64,000 nt of DNA from Actinomycetospora soli (GTDB lineage: Bacteria; Actinomycetota; Actinomycetes; Mycobacteriales; Pseudonocardiaceae), in the NCBI RefSeq assembly GCF_021026295.1, contig NZ_JAJNDA010000005.1, positions 124,001 to 188,000 of the forward strand. Direction: 5' to 3'. The position numbers and the translations under genes are program-made. Position 1 is the first letter of the stretch. The number at the start of each line of letters is the position of its first letter. Positions 26,140 to 33,542 of the stretch are shown piece after piece. A model generated the notes under the pieces. That model worked only from the letters and a program-made list of their open reading frames with translations, ran no database searches and was not told the origin of the DNA.

Positions 26140-27024
26140 GTGGACGCGGGCCGGATACGGATCGGGACCTCGGGCTGGACGTACGACTCCTGGCAGGGGC
26201 CCTTCTACCCCGACGGTCTCGCGAAGCGCCGCCGGCTGGAGTACCTGGCGACGCGCCTGGACGCCGCCGAGGTCAACGGCACCTTCTACTCGCTGCAGCG
26301 GGCCTCGACGTTCCGTGGCTGGGCGGCGGCGACGGGGGAGGACTTCCGGTTCGCGGTCAAGGGGAGCCGCTACATCACGCACATGAAGCGGCTGCGGGAC
26401 GTCGAGCAGGCGCTCGGCCGCTTCCTCGCGTCGGGCCCGCTGGCGCTGGGGGAGAAGCTCGGCCCGGTGCTCTGGCAGCTGCCGCCCGCGATGCGGTGGG
26501 ACGCCGGGCTCGTCGTGCCGTTCCTGGAGCGGCTGCCGCGTGCCACGGCCGCCGCCGCCGAGCTCGCCCGGCCCTACGCGGAACTCGTCCGCGACCCCTG
26601 CGTCGAGGTCGACGCCGACCGGCCGCTCCGGCACGCGCTCGAGGCCCGTCACCCCAGCTGGCGCGATCCCGCCGTCGTGGCGGCGCTGCGCGAGCAGGAC
26701 GTCTCCCTCGTGGTGTCCGACGGCGCGGGGGAGTTCCCGCGGTTCGACGACGTGACGGCCGACCCGGTCTACGTCCGGCTCCACGGCGACACCGAGCTCT
26801 ACCGCAGCGGCTACTCCGCGACGGCCCTCGACACGTGGGCCGACCGGGTCCGGGCCTGGGCGTCGGGGGAGGCGCGGGCGACCGCGGACACCATCGCGCC
26901 GGGGGACCGGGCTCCGGCGGTGCCCCGCGACGTCTGGGTGTTCTTCGACAACGACGGCGACGCGCACGCCCCGCGCGACGCCCTCGCGCTCGCCGAGCGG
27001 TGCCTCGGCGCGGCGGGATCATGA
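26140..27024 (+). CDS. DUF72-family protein
   Basis: A 294-residue TIM-barrel-like protein of the DUF72 (YecE) family. Diagnostic parts are RIRIGTSGWTYDSWQGPFYPDGLAKRRRLEYLATRLDAAEVNGTFYSLQ near 5-53, FRFAVKGSRYITHMKRL, LGPVLWQLPPAMRWD and the C-terminal VWVFFDNDGDAHAPRDALAL. The biochemical role is not established. GTG at 26140 is chosen by spacing to an upstream hexamer GATCAT; GTG at 26122 gives 300 residues. Confidence 0.88.
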   Translation: MDAGRIRIGTSGWTYDSWQGPFYPDGLAKRRRLEYLATRLDAAEVNGTFYSLQRASTFRGWAAATGEDFRFAVKGSRYITHMKRLRDVEQALGRFLASGPLALGEKLGPVLWQLPPAMRWDAGLVVPFLERLPRATAAAAELARPYAELVRDPCVEVDADRPLRHALEARHPSWRDPAVVAALREQDVSLVVSDGAGEFPRFDDVTADPVYVRLHGDTELYRSGYSATALDTWADRVRAWASGEARATADTIAPGDRAPAVPRDVWVFFDNDGDAHAPRDALALAERCLGAAGS

Positions 27025-27074
27025 CGCGCGCCACCCGGGGCGGGCCTGTCGCCCCTCCGGGTGAGGGCTCGGGA

Positions 27075-27080
27075 TAGGGT
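27075..27080 (+). promoter_or_regulatory. -10 element before the first GAF-ANTAR gene
   Basis: TAGGGT lies about 65 bases upstream of the GTG at 27146, leaving a leader with GAGGAAACCAG as ribosome site. The long leader contrasts with the leaderless genes nearby. Confidence 0.4.
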
Positions 27081-27145
27081 TCCCGGACCCCTGGTTCAGT
27101 CGTGAGGCAGGCACGTCGTCGTGTCGTCCCCGCTGAGGAAACCAG

Positions 27146-27847
27146 GTGAATTCGAGCGACCCCATCGCCTCGTCCGCGCGACTCTCGCACGAGCTGCTCG
27201 CGATCGTCCACGACGAACCGACGTCGGTCGATCGCATCGCGTCCGGGTTGGTCGACGTGGCCGCCGCGACGTTGCCGGACCACGACGCCGTCGTGACGGT
27301 CGTGGTGGACCGGGCCCGGACCGCGCGCGCCGCGACCGCCCGGCCCGCGCGCGAACTCGCCCAGCTCGAGGCCCGGCTGGGCGCCGGACCCACGGCGTGC
27401 GCGTTGGTGGAGGTGCGGGTCGTCGACGGGCAGGACCCGACGGCGCGCTGGCCGCGGGCGTGGTCGGAGGCCCTGGAGGACGCCGGGTACGAGCACGTGC
27501 TCGCGGTGCCGGTGGTGATCGGGGCGGTCGCGGCCGGCGCCGTCACGCTCTACGGCCGCAGCGAGATCACCGGACCGGACCGGGCCACCGCCCAGCTGTT
27601 CGCCCACCAGGCGGCACTCGTCATCGAGGGCGGCCGCCGGCTCGTGCAGCTGCGCAACGCCGTCGCGAGCCGCGACGTCATCGGGCAGGCGAAGGGCATC
27701 CTCATGCACCGCTTCGGCATCGACGCGGCCACCGCCTTCAGCCGCCTCGTCGAGGCGTCGCAGGACATGAACGTCAAGCTGGTCGACATCGCCCGTTGGT
27801 ACGTGACCGACCAGGACGGGAGCGAGCCATCACCCCGATCGTCGTGA
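27146..27847 (+). CDS. GAF and ANTAR domain protein
   Basis: A 233-residue cytoplasmic regulator. A GAF sensor domain (about 25-160) is followed by an ANTAR RNA-binding domain (about 165-222, LRNAVASRDVIGQAKGILMHRFGIDAATAFSRLVEASQDMNVKLVDIARWYV). ANTAR proteins bind paired hairpins in mRNA leaders and prevent termination. The GAF ligand is unknown. GTG at 27146 is preceded by GAGGAAACCAG. A second GAF-ANTAR gene follows 190 bases later, and their ANTAR domains are similar but GAF parts diverge. Confidence 0.9.
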   Translation: MNSSDPIASSARLSHELLAIVHDEPTSVDRIASGLVDVAAATLPDHDAVVTVVVDRARTARAATARPARELAQLEARLGAGPTACALVEVRVVDGQDPTARWPRAWSEALEDAGYEHVLAVPVVIGAVAAGAVTLYGRSEITGPDRATAQLFAHQAALVIEGGRRLVQLRNAVASRDVIGQAKGILMHRFGIDAATAFSRLVEASQDMNVKLVDIARWYVTDQDGSEPSPRSS

Positions 27848-28024
27848 TCGTGCCGGTCGTGAGGTCGGTCCTGGCGGCAGCAAGGTCTGCACCATCCAGG
27901 ACCTGCACCCGCCGGCCGCCCGGGCAACCAGACCGATGCGGCGGAGGTCTACCCGACGCGATCCCGCCGCTAACGCCCGCCGAGGGGTGAGCGAGCCGGG
28001 GTGCACGCGACCCCGCCGTCCGGG

Positions 28025-28030
28025 TAGGTA
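28025..28030 (+). promoter_or_regulatory. -10 element, leaderless promoter of the second GAF-ANTAR gene
   Basis: TAGGTA ends six bases before the ATG at 28037. Confidence 0.5.
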
Positions 28031-28036
28031 TGACCC

Positions 28037-28849
28037 ATGGCGACGGAGCGGGAGTGGCAGGCGGCCAGGCGTCGGTTCGTCGACGGCGCGGGCGGTGCCG
28101 GGGGGCGTGGGGGACAGGCGACCGTCGGGGACCTCGGTCCGCTGGGCGACCAGTTCTACGCGCTCGCGCGCGACCTGTTCGCGGCGCCGCCCGAGCGCGG
28201 CGTGCTCGGCGTGCTCGAGCAGGTCGTCGAGCGCGCCCGGGCCCTCGCGCCGGCCGCGGCGATGGTGTCGGTGACCGTGCGCGAGCCCGACGGCAGTTAC
28301 CACACACCGGTCGAGACCGACCCGCTCGCGACCGAGGCCGACCAGATCCAGTACGACACGGGGGAGGGCCCCTGCGTCGAGGTCGCCGCCGCCTCGAGTT
28401 CCGGCTCCACCTACTGCCGCGACCTCGCCCACGACCCGCGCTACCCCCGCTTCGGCCCACGCGTCGCCCGGCTGGGGCTGACCGCCGTCGTCGCGACCGG
28501 GATGTTCCCCGAGGGCGACCCGCCCCGCCTGGGCGCGCTGAACTACTACTTCCGCTCCGCCGAGGACCTCGACGACATCGACGAGGACCTGATGCTGCTG
28601 CTGGCCGCGCACGCCGCCGTGGCGCTGCAGTCCGCGCAGATGGTCGAGGCCGAACGGCTGCGCTCGGCGCAGCTCACCGACGCGCTGCAGTCCCGCGACG
28701 TCATCGGTCAGGCCAAGGGCATCCTCATGCAGCGTCGTGGCGTCGACGCCGACGAGGCGTTCGACATCCTCCGCCGCGCCTCGCAGGACCTGAACGTCAA
28801 GATCCGCGACATCGCCACGACGATCGCCTCCCGCCGCGCGGAACTCTGA
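28037..28849 (+). CDS. GAF and ANTAR domain protein
   Basis: A 270-residue regulator with a GAF domain (about 50-200, VEVAAASSSGSTYCRDLAHDPRYPRFGPRVARLGLTAVVATGMF) and a C-terminal ANTAR domain (about 208-265, LQSRDVIGQAKGILMQRRGVDADEAFDILRRASQDLNVKIRDIATTI). The predicted role is RNA-binding antitermination in response to a small molecule or redox change. It has its own promoter, so it is not simply cotranscribed with the preceding paralogue. The following 538 bases are non-coding. Confidence 0.9.
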   Translation: MATEREWQAARRRFVDGAGGAGGRGGQATVGDLGPLGDQFYALARDLFAAPPERGVLGVLEQVVERARALAPAAAMVSVTVREPDGSYHTPVETDPLATEADQIQYDTGEGPCVEVAAASSSGSTYCRDLAHDPRYPRFGPRVARLGLTAVVATGMFPEGDPPRLGALNYYFRSAEDLDDIDEDLMLLLAAHAAVALQSAQMVEAERLRSAQLTDALQSRDVIGQAKGILMQRRGVDADEAFDILRRASQDLNVKIRDIATTIASRRAEL

Positions 28850-29005
28850 GGTCCCGGGGGGAGCCCGCGACCCGCGGCTTCTCCGTCCGACCTGACATAA
28901 TGTCGATTATCGGATCGTGCCTGGGGTGCGGGAGCGGTGCTCGGCCGCGAGGTGCTGCTGACGCTGTCCGTTGTTCCTCGTGTGGGACGGCCGCTGGTGC
29001 GCCGT

Positions 29006-29065
29006 CGCGAGGTGTACGTCAGGCAGGTCCACGGGCGGCTAGAGCTGCCTGGTGTGCCTCTCGCG
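29006..29065. repeat. 60-bp palindromic repeat, copy B
   Basis: CGCGAGGTG at one end and CTCTCGCG at the other, with AGGCAG/CTGCCT in the inner stem. It is nearly identical in its first 24 bases to copy A at 20726. Confidence 0.8.
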
Positions 29066-29164
29066 GTCGGTGCCTTCCCGACGGCGGGTCGGTGCCGGCC
29101 GGGCGCCCGGCCGGCGGTCGTCGACGATCCCGCTGCAGTCGCGAGTCGGCCGCCCGCGTGCCGT

Positions 29165-29224
29165 CGCGAGGTGTCCGTGAGGCAGGTCCGCGGGCTGCCG
29201 GCACTGCCTGGTGTCGCTCTCGCG
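29165..29224. repeat. 60-bp palindromic repeat, copy C
   Basis: Same layout as copy B (CGCGAGGTG ... GAGGCAG ... ACTGCCTGGTGTCGCTCTCGCG). It is the right part of the first 83-base duplicate. Confidence 0.8.
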
Positions 29225-29247
29225 CGGGTCGGCTGCCCGCGTGCCGG

Positions 29248-29307
29248 CGCGAGGTGTCCGTGAGGCAGGGCCACGGGCCGCCGAGGCTGCCTGGTGTGCA
29301 CCTCGAG
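29248..29307. repeat. 60-bp palindromic repeat, copy D
   Basis: Same layout, ending GTGCACCTCGAG. It is the right part of the second 83-base duplicate and lies 21 bases before the first MarR operator. Confidence 0.8.
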
Positions 29308-29327
29308 CAGGTGCCGGTCCCCCTGAT

Positions 29328-29370
29328 GTTGGCGCCACCAACGTACACTGCTGGTGTTGGTCGCGCCAAC
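29328..29370 (+). promoter_or_regulatory. twin operators of the MarR gene
   Basis: Two 15-base inverted repeats, GTTGG-N5-CCAAC, lie at 29328-29342 and 29356-29370. The second matches the reverse complement of the first at 14 of 15 bases. A TACACT hexamer (29344-29349) lies between them. They sit 18 bases before the MarR GTG and fit autorepression. Confidence 0.65.
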
Positions 29371-29387
29371 ACCATTGAGGGGAACCC

Positions 29388-29804
29388 GTGCCCACCTCCT
29401 GGTCCGAGCTCGAGACGACCGTCCTCACCCGGGCGGCCGCACACGCCCAGTCCCTGCTCACCCGCCGGCTCACCGACGCCGGGTCGAGCCCGTTCCAGTA
29501 CCGCGTCCTGGCCGTGCTCGCGGGGGTCGAGCACCGCACGCAGGCCGACCTCGGCCGCGCCGCCGACCTCGACCGCAGCGACGTGACGGCGACGGTGCGG
29601 ACGCTGGAGGCCGCGGGCCTCGTGACCCGCCGTCCGGACCCGGACCACGCCCGCCGCGTCCTGGTGGCCCTCTCCCCCGCCGGCGCCGCGGCGTTCGCCG
29701 AGCTCGCGATCGTCGTGCACGAGGCGCAGGGCGAGGCGTTCGGTGCCCTGTCCCGGGACGACCGGGTCCGGCTCGCCGACCTCCTCCGCCGCGTCGGACC
29801 GTGA
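29388..29804 (+). CDS. MarR-family transcriptional regulator
   Basis: A 138-residue winged-helix protein. The DNA-binding region is about 50-105 (TQADLGRAADLDRSDVTATVRTLEAAGLVTRRPDPDHARRVLVALSPAG). GTG at 29388 follows GAGGGG by six bases. Twin GTTGG-N5-CCAAC sites directly upstream are the likely operators. The aldo/keto reductase gene follows by 40 bases but has its own MerR-type promoter, so MarR control of it is not obvious. Confidence 0.92.
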   Translation: MPTSWSELETTVLTRAAAHAQSLLTRRLTDAGSSPFQYRVLAVLAGVEHRTQADLGRAADLDRSDVTATVRTLEAAGLVTRRPDPDHARRVLVALSPAGAAAFAELAIVVHEAQGEAFGALSRDDRVRLADLLRRVGP

Positions 29805-29805
29805 C

Positions 29806-29836
29806 TTGCGTTCGAGTGCGCTCGAACTCCTAGCGT
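29806..29836 (+). promoter_or_regulatory. MerR-type promoter of the aldo/keto reductase gene
   Basis: TTGCGT (29806-29811) and TAGCGT (29831-29836) are separated by 19 bases that hold the inverted repeat GTTCGAG-N4-CTCGAAC (29810-29827). The long 19-base spacer filled by a palindrome is the hallmark of MerR-family activated promoters. The ATG follows seven bases after the -10. Confidence 0.65.
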
Positions 29837-29843
29837 GGTCGTC

Positions 29844-30869
29844 ATGAGCCTTCCGATGACCACCCTCGGCGACGGACTCCGGGTCAGCGCGCTCGGTTTC
29901 GGCGGCATGGCGCTCTCCGACGTCTACGGGGCCACCGACCCCGACGAGGGCGTCCGCACGCTGCACGCCGCGCTCGACGCCGGGGTCACCTTCCTCGACA
30001 CCGCCGACGTCTACGGCACCGCCCGCGAGGGCACCACCGGCCCCTCCGGGACGAACGAGGAGCTGATCGCGCGCGTGCTGGCCGACCGCCGCGACGAGGT
30101 GCAGCTCGCCACGAAGTTCGGCATCACCGGGCAGGTCGGCAACGGCGCGACGCCCACCCGCGGCGACCGCGCGTACGTCCGACAGGCCTGCGAGAACTCG
30201 CTGCGCCGCCTCGGGGTCGACACGATCGACCTGTACTACATGCACCGCCGCCAGCTCGACCTGCCGATCACCGAGACCGTGGCGGCGATGGCCGAGCTGG
30301 TCGCCGAGGGCAAGGTCCGCCACCTGGGCCTGTCCGAGGTCACCGCGACCGAGCTGGCCGAGGCCGCGGCCGTCCACCCCGTCGCCGCCGTCCAGAGCGA
30401 GTGGAGCATCTGGTCGCGCGACGTCGAGGCCAACGTCGTGCCGAAGGCCGTCGAGCTGGGCGTCGGCTTCGTGCCGTACAGCCCGCTCGGGCGCGGCTTC
30501 CTCACCGGCACGATGACCGCCGACCGGGTCGCGAGCACGCTGCTGAGCAAGTCGCCGCGGTTCTCCGAGCACCTCGACGCGAACCAGAAGGTCGTCGACG
30601 TGGTCCGGGAGGTCGCGGGCGAGCTGGACGCGACCGCGGCGCAGGTGGCCCTCGCGTGGGTCTACGCCCAGGGCGCGGCGTTCGGCGTCCCGACGGTGCC
30701 GATCCCGGGCACCCGGTCGGCCACGCGCGTCGTCGAGAACGCCGGCGCGGTGTCGCTGACGCTCTCCGCGGAGCAGAAGGCCCGGCTCGACGCGGCGGCG
30801 GACCTCGTCGAGGGCAGCCGCAACTTCTCGTTCGCCACCGACGACTGGATCTCCTCCGGGCGGGAGTGA
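29844..30869 (+). CDS. aldo/keto reductase
   Basis: A 341-residue NADPH-dependent TIM-barrel reductase. The catalytic tetrad is visible: Asp and Tyr in FLDTADVYG near 49-57, Lys in LATKFG near 92-97 and His in DLYYMHRRQLD near 131-141. The C-terminal IPGTRSATRVVENAGAVSLTL is the cofactor-binding region. It reduces aldehydes or ketones; the substrate is unknown. ATG at 29844 is chosen from the MerR-type promoter spacing. Control by a MerR-family protein is expected, but none is encoded in the window. Confidence 0.92.
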   Translation: MSLPMTTLGDGLRVSALGFGGMALSDVYGATDPDEGVRTLHAALDAGVTFLDTADVYGTAREGTTGPSGTNEELIARVLADRRDEVQLATKFGITGQVGNGATPTRGDRAYVRQACENSLRRLGVDTIDLYYMHRRQLDLPITETVAAMAELVAEGKVRHLGLSEVTATELAEAAAVHPVAAVQSEWSIWSRDVEANVVPKAVELGVGFVPYSPLGRGFLTGTMTADRVASTLLSKSPRFSEHLDANQKVVDVVREVAGELDATAAQVALAWVYAQGAAFGVPTVPIPGTRSATRVVENAGAVSLTLSAEQKARLDAAADLVEGSRNFSFATDDWISSGRE

Positions 30870-31745
30870 CTACAGCACCTCGCGCACGGCGTCCGCGAAC
30901 GCCGCCGGCACCTCCTGCGGCGGGTCGTGCCCGGCGTCGACGAGGTGGTGTCCGACGATCGTCGCGAAGTGCCGGCGGTGCTCCTCGATCCCCGCGGGCG
31001 GGCCGAGCCCGTCCGCGATCGGGTCGACGATCACCGTCGGGACCTCGATCACCGGCTGCTCGGCGATCCGGGCCTCGAGGGCGTCGTAGGCGGGGTCGCC
31101 GGCGACGAGGCCGAAGCGGTGCCGGTAGGAGTGCACGACGACGTCGACGAAGTCCGGGTTGTCGAACGACGGCGCGGTCGCGTCGAACGCCTCCCCGGCG
31201 GACGACCAGGTCGGCGACCACTGCGACCACAGCAACCGCGCGAACTCCCGCCGGTGGGCCGCGAGCCCGGCCCGGCCCCGCTCGGTGTGCAGGTAGAACT
31301 GGTACCAGAGGCGGTGCTCGACGTCGGGCGCGAGCGGCTCGGCCGAGCGTGCGATGTCCTGGACGTTGTAGCCGTCCACGGTCACCAGGCCGCGGACCCG
31401 CTCCGGCCACAGCGCGGCCACGAGGCACGCCGCGCGTCCGCCCCAGTCGAAGCCCGCGACGACGGGCCGGTCCAGGCCGAGGGCGTCGATCAGGGCGCGC
31501 AGGTCGTCGGCGAGCGCGGCCTGCTGGCCCGACCGCACCGTCGCCCCCGAGACGAAGCGCGTCGGCCCGTAGCCGCGCAGGTACGGCACCACGACGTGCG
31601 CGCCCGCCGCCACGAGGCGCGGCGCCACCGCGTCGTAGCAGCGCGGGTCGTACGGGAAGCCGTGCAGCAGCACCACCGGCGGGCCGGCCGGGTCGCCGTG
31701 CCGGTCGACGGCCACGTCGAGAACTCCTGCGCGCACCACGTCCAC
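30870..31745 (-). CDS. alpha/beta hydrolase, epoxide hydrolase-like
   Basis: A 291-residue alpha/beta hydrolase. The oxyanion motif HGFPYD is near 28-33, and the nucleophile elbow GFDWGG near 104-109 carries Asp rather than Ser. The catalytic His lies in LVDAGHDPP near 267-275. An Asp nucleophile in DWGG points to epoxide hydrolase or dehalogenase chemistry. GTG at 31745 is the likely start; it is back to back with the next gene with six bases between starts. The stop abuts the end of the aldo/keto reductase gene. Confidence 0.85.
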   Translation of the reverse strand: MDVVRAGVLDVAVDRHGDPAGPPVVLLHGFPYDPRCYDAVAPRLVAAGAHVVVPYLRGYGPTRFVSGATVRSGQQAALADDLRALIDALGLDRPVVAGFDWGGRAACLVAALWPERVRGLVTVDGYNVQDIARSAEPLAPDVEHRLWYQFYLHTERGRAGLAAHRREFARLLWSQWSPTWSSAGEAFDATAPSFDNPDFVDVVVHSYRHRFGLVAGDPAYDALEARIAEQPVIEVPTVIVDPIADGLGPPAGIEEHRRHFATIVGHHLVDAGHDPPQEVPAAFADAVREVL

Positions 31746-31751
31746 CGCGTC

Positions 31752-32621
31752 ATGATCCCCCCCGTGGAGACACGGCGAATCCGGCTCGGCGAGCTCGAGG
31801 TGGCCTACCTGACCTGCGGGCCCGAGGAGGGGCCGCTCGCGGTGCTGCTGCACGGCTACCCGGACACCGCGTGGTCCTGGCGCCACCTCGCGCCGGTCCT
31901 GGCCGACCGCGGGTACCGCGTCGTCGCCCCGTTCCTGCGCGGCTACGCACCGACCGGTCTCGCCCCCGACGGCTGCTACCAGAGCGGTGCACTCGTGGCG
32001 GACGCCGTCGCGCTGCGGCGTGCGCTCGGCGACCACCGGCCGGCGCTGCTGGTCGGCCACGACTGGGGCGCGGTCACCGCCTACGGCGCCGCCGTGTTCG
32101 CACCCGACCTGTGGGACCGCGTCGTCACGCTGGCCGTGCCGCCCCTGCCGACGCTGGCCTCGGTCCGCGACCCCGGCCTCGTCGGGAAGCAGCTCCGCGC
32201 GAGCTGGTACATGGGCTTCCAGCAGCTGCCGTGGGCCTCCGAGGCCGTGCTCGACCGGCTCGTGGCGCGGCTGTGGGCGGACTGGTCGCCCGGCTACGAG
32301 GCCGACGACGACGTGGCCCTGGTTCGCGCGGCCCTCGACTCGCCTGGCCGGCGCACCGCGGCCCTGAGCTACTACCGCGCCTGGCTGCAGCCGTGGCACC
32401 GGTCCGCGCGCTACCGGCGCGAGGACCGGGCCGTGTTCGGGCTGCCGCGCCACCCGCTGCTCTACCTGTACGGCGCCGACGACGGGTGCGTCCGGCCCGA
32501 GCTGAGCCGGCTCGCCGCGTCGTTCTGCCCGAGCGTCGAGATCCCGGAGGCGGGTCACTTCCTGCCGGTCGAGCGGCCGGAGGCGGTGGCGGCCGCCGTC
32601 ACGCGGTTCCTCGACGCCTGA
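31752..32621 (+). CDS. alpha/beta hydrolase, epoxide hydrolase-like
   Basis: A 289-residue alpha/beta hydrolase of the same class as its divergent neighbour. It has HGYPDTAWSWRHL near 36-48 (oxyanion HG), the nucleophile elbow VGHDWGAVTAYG near 102-113 with Asp, and the catalytic His in EAGHFLPVERPE near 267-278. Soluble epoxide hydrolases and haloalkane dehalogenases share this arrangement. GTG at 31764 is an alternative start. It converges on the small anchored-protein gene, one base apart. Confidence 0.88.
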   Translation: MIPPVETRRIRLGELEVAYLTCGPEEGPLAVLLHGYPDTAWSWRHLAPVLADRGYRVVAPFLRGYAPTGLAPDGCYQSGALVADAVALRRALGDHRPALLVGHDWGAVTAYGAAVFAPDLWDRVVTLAVPPLPTLASVRDPGLVGKQLRASWYMGFQQLPWASEAVLDRLVARLWADWSPGYEADDDVALVRAALDSPGRRTAALSYYRAWLQPWHRSARYRREDRAVFGLPRHPLLYLYGADDGCVRPELSRLAASFCPSVEIPEAGHFLPVERPEAVAAAVTRFLDA

Positions 32622-32622
32622 A

Positions 32623-33105
32623 TCAGGAGGCGTCGAAGCCGGCGACGAGCCAGCGGTCGTCGGCGCCGGGTTCGAGCACCACCCGGGCGCTGCGTGCGAC
32701 GGTCTCCCCCGCCGCCCCGTTGCGCTCCGTCGTCTGCGCGTAGAGGACGAGGGTCTCGACGCGCTCCGGCGCGGCACTCACCACCGCGACGCGCTGCACC
32801 GTCGCCGAGGAACTCGCCCGGGTGCCGACGGCGGCCGGCACCACGAGGCTCGCCACGATCGCCCGGTTCTGCTCGGCGAACGGGCCCGTCGTCGCCGTCT
32901 CGATGCGGGCCACGTCGGCGTCGAGGGTGCGCCAGTCGTAGCCGAGCAGCACGGGCGTCAGGGCGGCCGCGGCCCGCGCCGCCTCCCCCGCGGCGGCCTC
33001 GGTGCGCGTGGCCGTGACCACGCCGCGGGCCAGCAGCCCGACGACGACGGCGAGCACCAGCACCACCGCCCCGACGGTCACGACGGCGAGCCGGGCGCGG
33101 GTCAC
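32623..33105 (-). CDS. membrane-anchored protein, Mce-associated-like
   Basis: A 160-residue protein with one N-terminal membrane helix (about 5-30) and an extracytoplasmic domain. The domain shows LLGYDWRTLDADVARIETATTGPFAEQNRA and a C-terminal RWLVAGFDAS. This layout matches Mce-associated membrane (Mas) proteins of mycobacterial lipid-uptake systems, but no mce genes are in the window. GTG at 33105 overlaps the end of the upstream gene by four bases. Function is inferred only from resemblance. Confidence 0.65.
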   Translation of the reverse strand: MTRARLAVVTVGAVVLVLAVVVGLLARGVVTATRTEAAAGEAARAAAALTPVLLGYDWRTLDADVARIETATTGPFAEQNRAIVASLVVPAAVGTRASSSATVQRVAVVSAAPERVETLVLYAQTTERNGAAGETVARSARVVLEPGADDRWLVAGFDAS

Positions 33106-33542
33106 GGGAGCTCCGCGACGTCCGCGACGAGCCACCGGCCGTCGACGCGGGCCAGGGCCAGCGTCGCCCGGAACGGCCGGGGTCCGCCGTCGCCGCCGAG
33201 GAGCCCGACGGCGAGCGCCCGTGCGGTGTCGCCCGTGAGGTCCTCCATCCCGACGGTGCGCACGACGGTGGAGGTCGATCCGGTCGCCGGAGCGGCCGCG
33301 AGCCGGTCCCGCCAGGCACCGGTGGCGCCGTCGACGGCCCGCGACCGGGCCGCCGGGTCCGCCGAGGCCGCGCCGAGGTCCACCAGATGGCCGCGGGCGG
33401 CGGCGAGCGCGGCCGTCCGGTCCTCCGCGCGACCGGCCGCGGGCGCGTCCAGCACACCGAGCACCACCGCGGCGACCGCGAGCAGCGCGCCGACGACGAG
33501 CAGGACGGTCGGCACCGGCCGTCGTCCTACGTCCCTGCCCAC
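33102..33542 (-). CDS. membrane-anchored protein, Mce-associated-like
   Basis: A 146-residue protein with one N-terminal membrane helix (about 9-32) and an extracytoplasmic domain ending ALARVDGRWLVADVAELP. The ending resembles its downstream partner's RWLVAGFD, so the two may be diverged copies. They are coupled by a GTGA overlap and form a two-gene operon. The partner proteins and substrate are unknown. Confidence 0.65.
   Translation of the reverse strand: MGRDVGRRPVPTVLLVVGALLAVAAVVLGVLDAPAAGRAEDRTAALAAARGHLVDLGAASADPAARSRAVDGATGAWRDRLAAAPATGSTSTVVRTVGMEDLTGDTARALAVGLLGGDGGPRPFRATLALARVDGRWLVADVAELP

Larger units (their letters stand above)
28850..29387. other. 538-base non-coding stretch with palindromic repeats and operators
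   Basis: No believable gene. The stretch contains copies B, C and D of the 60-bp palindromic repeat, an 83-bp direct duplication (29142-29224 and 29225-29307) and the twin operators of the MarR gene. An ORF at 28937-29263 exists only because the repeat is open in one frame. Confidence 0.7.

Noticed and set aside
28937-29263. 108-residue plus-strand ORF in the repeat-rich gap
   Set aside because: It translates palindromic repeat copies B and C (RREVYVRQV and RREVSVRQV are repeat artefacts), has no ribosome site and no family resemblance.
28981-29310. Possible CRISPR array
   Set aside because: Repeats are long palindromes with unequal spacing, spacers are themselves repeated, and no cas genes are present.
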